From assembly GCA_948474755.1 (NCBI GenBank), contig CAOLHI010001248.1, forward strand, positions 248,001-312,000: DNA of 64,000 bases, read 5' to 3'. The DNA comes from Ctenosaura bakeri (taxonomy: Eukaryota; Chordata; Lepidosauria; Squamata; Iguanidae). Under the pieces are notes generated by a model, which was not told the origin of the DNA, did not search any database, and was given only the letters and a program-made list of their open reading frames with translations. The position numbers were made by a program, and so were the translations under genes. Positions 59,910-64,000 of the stretch are shown piece by piece (positions within the stretch are counted from its first letter, which is position 1; the number at the start of each line of letters is the position of its first letter).

Positions 59910-60010
59910 GCATTTTAATTGTTTCTGACCTGACTAATTATATCCCTCCATTCTGTATATACAGATAAAAGGTTACTTAGTAGCTCTCTATCTTCCATTA
60001 AATGTGACAT
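58703..60010. other. Intron without recognised genes
   Basis: Fragments of a dispersed repeat (GATGAAGAAACCAGTAGAGC ... CATAGTATCTCAAAGATTAA) lie at 59690-59870. A (TGA)n run follows. No gene is seen. Confidence 0.4.
59878..59908. repeat. (TGA)n microsatellite
   Basis: About ten uninterrupted units. Confidence 0.9.
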
Positions 60011-60602
60011 CATATACACTCATGCATAAGACAACCTCATGTATAAGTTGAGGAAAGGGTTTGGGGCTCAAATTACAGATTTTGATATGACCATGGATAA
60101 GTCAAGCATAATTCCATGGAGAGGGGAAACTGCCAACCACCCCTGCCCACTGCTACCACCATTTTCCCGCCCACACATTCAAAAAGTCCATTCTATTCTG
60201 GGAAGGAGATGGTTCCTTTTTTGATAAAAGTTAAGATACAGTATTAACACTCACCAAAAACCAACTCCTTCTCTGAGTAGAGTGGCAAAAGGTGAAAGCT
60301 TAGTCCGTCCCAAGAGAACCTAAAAGAAGAACCACCACTACCACCCATTCTGTCTGCACTCCATTGAGAGGAAGTGCCATTTTCCCACCCAGACATTCAA
60401 AAAGGTCAGAAGGGGTGTCACAGTGCTTCTTTTAGGTTCTCTTGGGATGGTCTAAGCTCTCACCTTTCACCACTCTACTCAGAAATAAGAGTTAAGATTC
60501 AAGGTACAGTATTTACTTACATTGACCCATTGATAAGTCAACCCAGGATTTGGGGGTCAATTTTTTACTAAAATTTCTAGACTTTTACATGAGTATATAT
60601 AT
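60011..60602. mobile_element. Palindromic DNA transposon with 57-bp internal inverted arms
   Basis: The outer ends are inverted (ATATACACTCATG ... CATGAGTATATAT), followed inward by GTATAAGTTGAGG and GATAAGTCAACCCAGG. Internally, 60273-60329 and 60426-60482 are near-perfect inverted copies of 57 bp (TTTTAGGTTCTCTTGGGA is shared) around a loop of about 96 bp. A second, direct repeat pair contains CCATTTTCCC-CCCA-ACATTCAAAA (near 60160 and 60378). It has no coding capacity; family unknown. Confidence 0.7.
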
Positions 60603-60614
60603 TATTTCTTTTCT

Positions 60615-60985
60615 CAAACCCACCACTTTCCCAGGTACATAGGAACCAGAGAAAGGGCCTTCTTAGTGGCTGCTCCCAAGCTTTGGAATTGCCCCTCTCC
60701 CCAGGAAGTCTAGAATGCCTTCCTCCCTGCTCTACTTCCACTGTCAATTGTTTGTTTGTGTTTCCAACAGGCTTTTAGGAATTGACTGTGATGGACTCTA
60801 TGGGGTGTCCTTTCATTGTTTTGTTTTTTTATCTTCTGTTCTTCAATGGATTTTTAAATGGTTTTAGCACTATACATTGCTTAATTGCATTGTAAAATAA
60901 CTTTTATATGTTTTTACTGATCTTTTAATATTATTTTAAGCCACTTTGAGTCCCACTTCTACACTGCACAGAGTGGAGTTCCATA
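60615..60985 (+). mobile_element. L2-like LINE 3' fragment
   Basis: The frame RERAFLVAAPKLWNCPSPQEV matches the (REGAF-VAAP-LWNSLP-EV) block at the end of L2/CR1-type polymerases. A T-rich 3' region follows, ending in AAGCCACTTTGAGTCCC, the L2-type 3' end. It is decayed by stops and frameshifts. Confidence 0.6.
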
Positions 60986-61411
60986 GACAGAACTGCGTTC
61001 TGGCTCTCTGATCACCAACCCCAGGACTCACAGATGTTGCTATTAATAGGCCTCCTGAATGGTCATCCCATGACTGATAGAGGGAGGGATCAGAGAGGCA
61101 TCTGGTTATGCTTCAAAGCTAGACATAGACCAGTAATGTCCACCTAGATCTGCCAGGGTCCTCCAAAGGTCTTGATGAATGGTGACATCGTTCTGATGAG
61201 ATGATATAGGTAGATACTTCTCTAATCTCCTATGCTTTCCATGGAATGGTGGTTCTATGGTACTGTTGTAGCAAAACAATGAGTTAGGGGAAATTTCATT
61301 GTGGAGCATGGTGGAGAATACCAATCTGTGCAGCAACAACAACAGCAACAACAACAACAACAAGAAGATATAAATAGGTGTAAGGTGGACTTATGCTTGC
61401 CTATGTTATGA
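60986..61411. other. Intron with (CAA)n run
   Basis: 61331-61363 is a (CAA)n run with two CAG units, possibly the tail of a SINE too diverged to recognise. Otherwise nothing is identified. Confidence 0.4.
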
Positions 61412-61602
61412 CAGCCAGAGTGGTTTTGTGGTTTAAGCATTGGACTACGACTCTGGAGACCAGGGTCCACTTCTCCACTCAGCCATGGAAACTCACTGGG
61501 TGACCATGGGCACATCACACACTCTCTGCCCCAAAACATTCCATGATAGGTTTGCCTCAGGGTTGTGACAAGTCAAAAACAATTTGAAGACACACAACAA
61601 CA
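61412..61602 (+). mobile_element. tRNA-derived SINE (Sauria-SINE-like), internally shortened
   Basis: The head CCAGAGTGGTTTTGTGGTTT and body CCATGGAAACTCACTGGGTG match the family. The 3' part AAAACAATTTGAAGACACAC ends in a short CAA tail. The central CCTC-rich segment is lost. Confidence 0.85.
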
Positions 61603-63229
61603 TCAAGAAGGTGGACTTAACACTTGCCGACATCACTAATACGATGCCAGCCACTGTGAGCTACCTACCTACAGTGGTAGCTCCTTCTATGTCAGTGGTG
61701 TGCATATTGGACATCTCCATTAAAGTTCAAATGCACAGTCACTTCCTGGGCATATGCAGCCATACCAAACTATTTTCATACATTTCCTCACACGCACTTC
61801 AGGGCCTAGGATAAGTATTTTTGGAAAAAATATGGGAGTGGGTTCACAGTTCCCCCAAACAATCATAACCCAAAGCACATACCTGATTCCCCGCCCCGAA
61901 CGTTGTTGCTGTTATTGTCTGCTTGCTTGCCTTCATTTCCAGGCCTGACATAGTCCACAGTAGGTAAGGGAGGAAGGAATTTGGGTCCCACCAAGCTTCC
62001 CACCAGTATTTCATACCAAAGATCTTGGCTGACGTGTAAGCTTTATAAACATTTATGCTGGACATGAAGGCAACATAGAACTGGAAGGCATTTTAAGCAG
62101 AGACAGGCAAACAGTAGTCTATAAGCCAGTTCCACAGACTTCACTCCCAGATGAAATGTTATATCAAGGTGTGGGCAATTGTTTCCAATTTCACATGTAC
62201 AGAAAGAAACTTAAATATTCATTGTATAGATCAAGTTGAGCACCTACTTCGAAAAGATAGTTTTCAAATTATAATCAAATTATAATTCAATGTTACATCT
62301 CTTCTTCAAGTGTTAAACACAGCGTCTTTCTATACAAGATTGCATGTACCACAGCTGTTAAGAATATATTGCTGCCAAATAGATTATAGAGCCTGACTGC
62401 CCATGAATTCAGTTTGTGTAGCAAAATGAATTTCCAGTTTACACAGCACTATCTAGAACGTATGAGTGATGCATGGAGCATGAAGAAGTTGACTCCCTTT
62501 ACTGTACCACACAAAGTAGCCACTATACAGAATGTCAGAGAATACAATTAGAGAGAAAATGGTAAAAAGGGTCCATATAGGCTTGATATTCCATGATGAC
62601 ACATGAGCAAGGTATGTCCTGCAACTTCAGGGTTTGGTGTTGGATTAAAGCATCAGTTCACTAGGATATTAAATTGCCCAATTCAATGAGCTATTTAATC
62701 CTTCTTTTGTTTCAAAAATAAATCATCAGGGACCAAGGCTATCTAAAGACAAATGGCTTGGACCATCTAATCATTGAATCATTATGCTTTTTTACCCATT
62801 TCTTCTTCTTACATTTCCTTCAAACACACTTACCTTGAATTTAGGGTGTCAGAACAGATTTCTGAGTGACAATTCTAATACCCCTTGTTTCTATCTGTTT
62901 TACAAAAGGGACACACTTGATCATAATCCATGGACTCCACATGTCAGAAAGAGTCAGAAGAAAACTATCAAGACCATCAGACCCCCTAAAGAATTCCTGC
63001 CCCAATACCATATCCAACAAGCTGAAGCACAAGGGAAGAAACCATTTGTAATAACATGCTATGAACAGTATCTTATGTTTCAGAAAAATAGACAATATTT
63101 AATTTTTTTTAAAAAAAAAAAAGCTTCTGAAAATACATTGGTTTTAGACCAACAGCACAGAGGCTTATTTCTCTTTTATATGAATTGGTCAAAACATGTT
63201 AATACTGTGTAGCAGAGGAAGAGATGAAG
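61603..63229. other. Intron without recognised genes
   Basis: A run of A follows TTTTTTT near 63100. A 142-codon open frame at 62784-63212 (+) shows no domain and low-complexity Lys stretches. Nothing else is identified. Confidence 0.4.
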
Positions 63230-63560
63230 TGCATTTAAAATTATTTTCTTGATGGCCATTCCCATAAATGCATGGCAGCTGCATTATCAAAATTTACTCC
63301 CGGTTAATTATAGGGACATAATTTTTTCTCCTGTTTGCCTCCCAAGGAGGTGACCTGATTTCACAAGAAAATATTGCATTGCCAAATGGGAGGACTAAGT
63401 TTGGAAACAGATTTGATTTCTCAGGCTCTCTGCCAGAGAAAACTTAGTCTGTCACACAGGTAATTTATTTACTCTCAGATGGAGGGTAAATAAAAGGGGA
63501 AAAGTGAGGTCAAGACCAAAGAGAAAGGGAAAGAAAGCCATCAGGAAGGATCACCTGGCA
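63230..63560. other. Candidate conserved non-coding element
   Basis: Repeat-free complex sequence with an E-box and homeodomain-like cores: GGCAGCTGCATTATC, CGGTTAATTATAGGG, GGTAATTTATTTACTC. Inferred from appearance only. Confidence 0.3.
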
Positions 63561-64000
63561 TCTGTATCATCTCAGGCTAAGAACAATTTGAGGGGCTGAA
63601 GGGGGCTAAACACGCTTCCTGAAAAACCATGTGTACATAAGTGGCATCATTGCTGAAAGCTGCAAATTCAGCATATATCAGGATCTATCTATTTGGGGGG
63701 GGGGTTTTCAGTGACAATTGAGTTCCTCTCCAAAACTAAGTTCAGAATGAATTCTGGATGAAAAGCTATAACTCTCCCCAAAATTTCACACACAAAATTC
63801 CAGTATCTGTCCCAAACACCCAACAAAGCCTCCTCGTCAACCCCTTTCCTTTCCTCTGAGCTTACTTGGGCTCTGCAGTATGGCGGTCTCACCTCAGGGC
63901 CCTCCATTAAGAGGCTCCACCACCCAGAAACTGAGATGCAACCACATGGCAGCATTTGTGGTGAAAGGAATGGTTCCTATAGTATTACTAATGGTATCAG
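63561..64000. other. Intron without recognised elements
   Basis: A G-run lies near 63696-63706. Nothing else is identified. Confidence 0.4.

Larger units (their letters stand above)
57915..64000 (-). other. GRID1: GRID1 intron 2 (partial, continues beyond window end)
   Basis: This is intron upstream of the exon on the minus strand. The preceding exon, which would end in codons for ...VQE, is not inside the window. It holds SINEs, an L2-like fragment, a palindromic transposon and a unique AT-rich tract near 63.3 kb. Confidence 0.85.

Noticed and set aside
57915..64000. A copy of MIR346, which in mammals is hosted by GRID1
   Set aside because: No stretch resembling the mature microRNA was noticed on the minus strand, by eye only.
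1..64000. CRISPR array, bacterial operon or phage-like content
   Set aside because: The regular repeats seen are microsatellites, minisatellites or palindromic transposons, and the codon and repeat content is vertebrate throughout.

Overview
The window is vertebrate nuclear DNA, almost certainly from a squamate reptile (a lizard). The evidence is a clean exon of the glutamate receptor delta-1 gene together with a repeat mix typical of squamates: tRNA-derived SINEs with (CAA)n tails, 5S rRNA-derived SINEs, BovB/RTE-, CR1-, L2- and L1-like LINE fragments, and many non-autonomous DNA transposons. The species cannot be named from the sequence alone. There are no bacterial genes, no CRISPR array and no intact RNA gene.

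The only supported protein-coding sequence is one 285-bp exon on the minus strand at 57630-57914. It is the homologue of GRID1 exon 3 in the amino-terminal domain, with canonical splice sites and the same phase (1) on both sides. Everything else lies in the two flanking introns: the downstream intron (intron 3 by human numbering) fills 1-57629 and the upstream intron fills 57915-64000. Such long introns fit GRID1, which is several hundred kilobases long in mammals.

Intron 3, left to right. 1-5 kb holds a palindromic MITE, a SINE and the first 450-bp CpG-rich MITE. 5.4-9 kb has a solo LTR with a perfect 4-bp target duplication, an array of degenerate TGTTGCACAACA-like palindromes and a second, unrelated LTR. 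13-15 kb has a Tigger-like MITE and a very GC-rich 0.6-kb element inserted in a minisatellite. 15.4-19.2 kb carries three more solo LTRs of the first family, each with its own 4-bp target duplication. 20-24 kb has a 48-bp VNTR, a further LTR and a second Tigger-like MITE. 24-57 kb is mostly older AT-rich intron with scattered LINE, SINE and MITE fragments, an L1-like insertion with a 16-bp target duplication and many microsatellites.

Intron 2 (58-64 kb) has a tRNA-SINE, a 5S-SINE, an element with 57-bp inverted arms, an L2-like LINE fragment, another SINE and a stretch that looks like conserved non-coding DNA. No new protein system was found. The most interesting signals are the solo-LTR cluster, the CpG-island-like transposon, the palindromic TGCACA arrays and the candidate conserved non-coding elements. 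Family names for repeats come from recognition by eye and were not checked against a repeat library.
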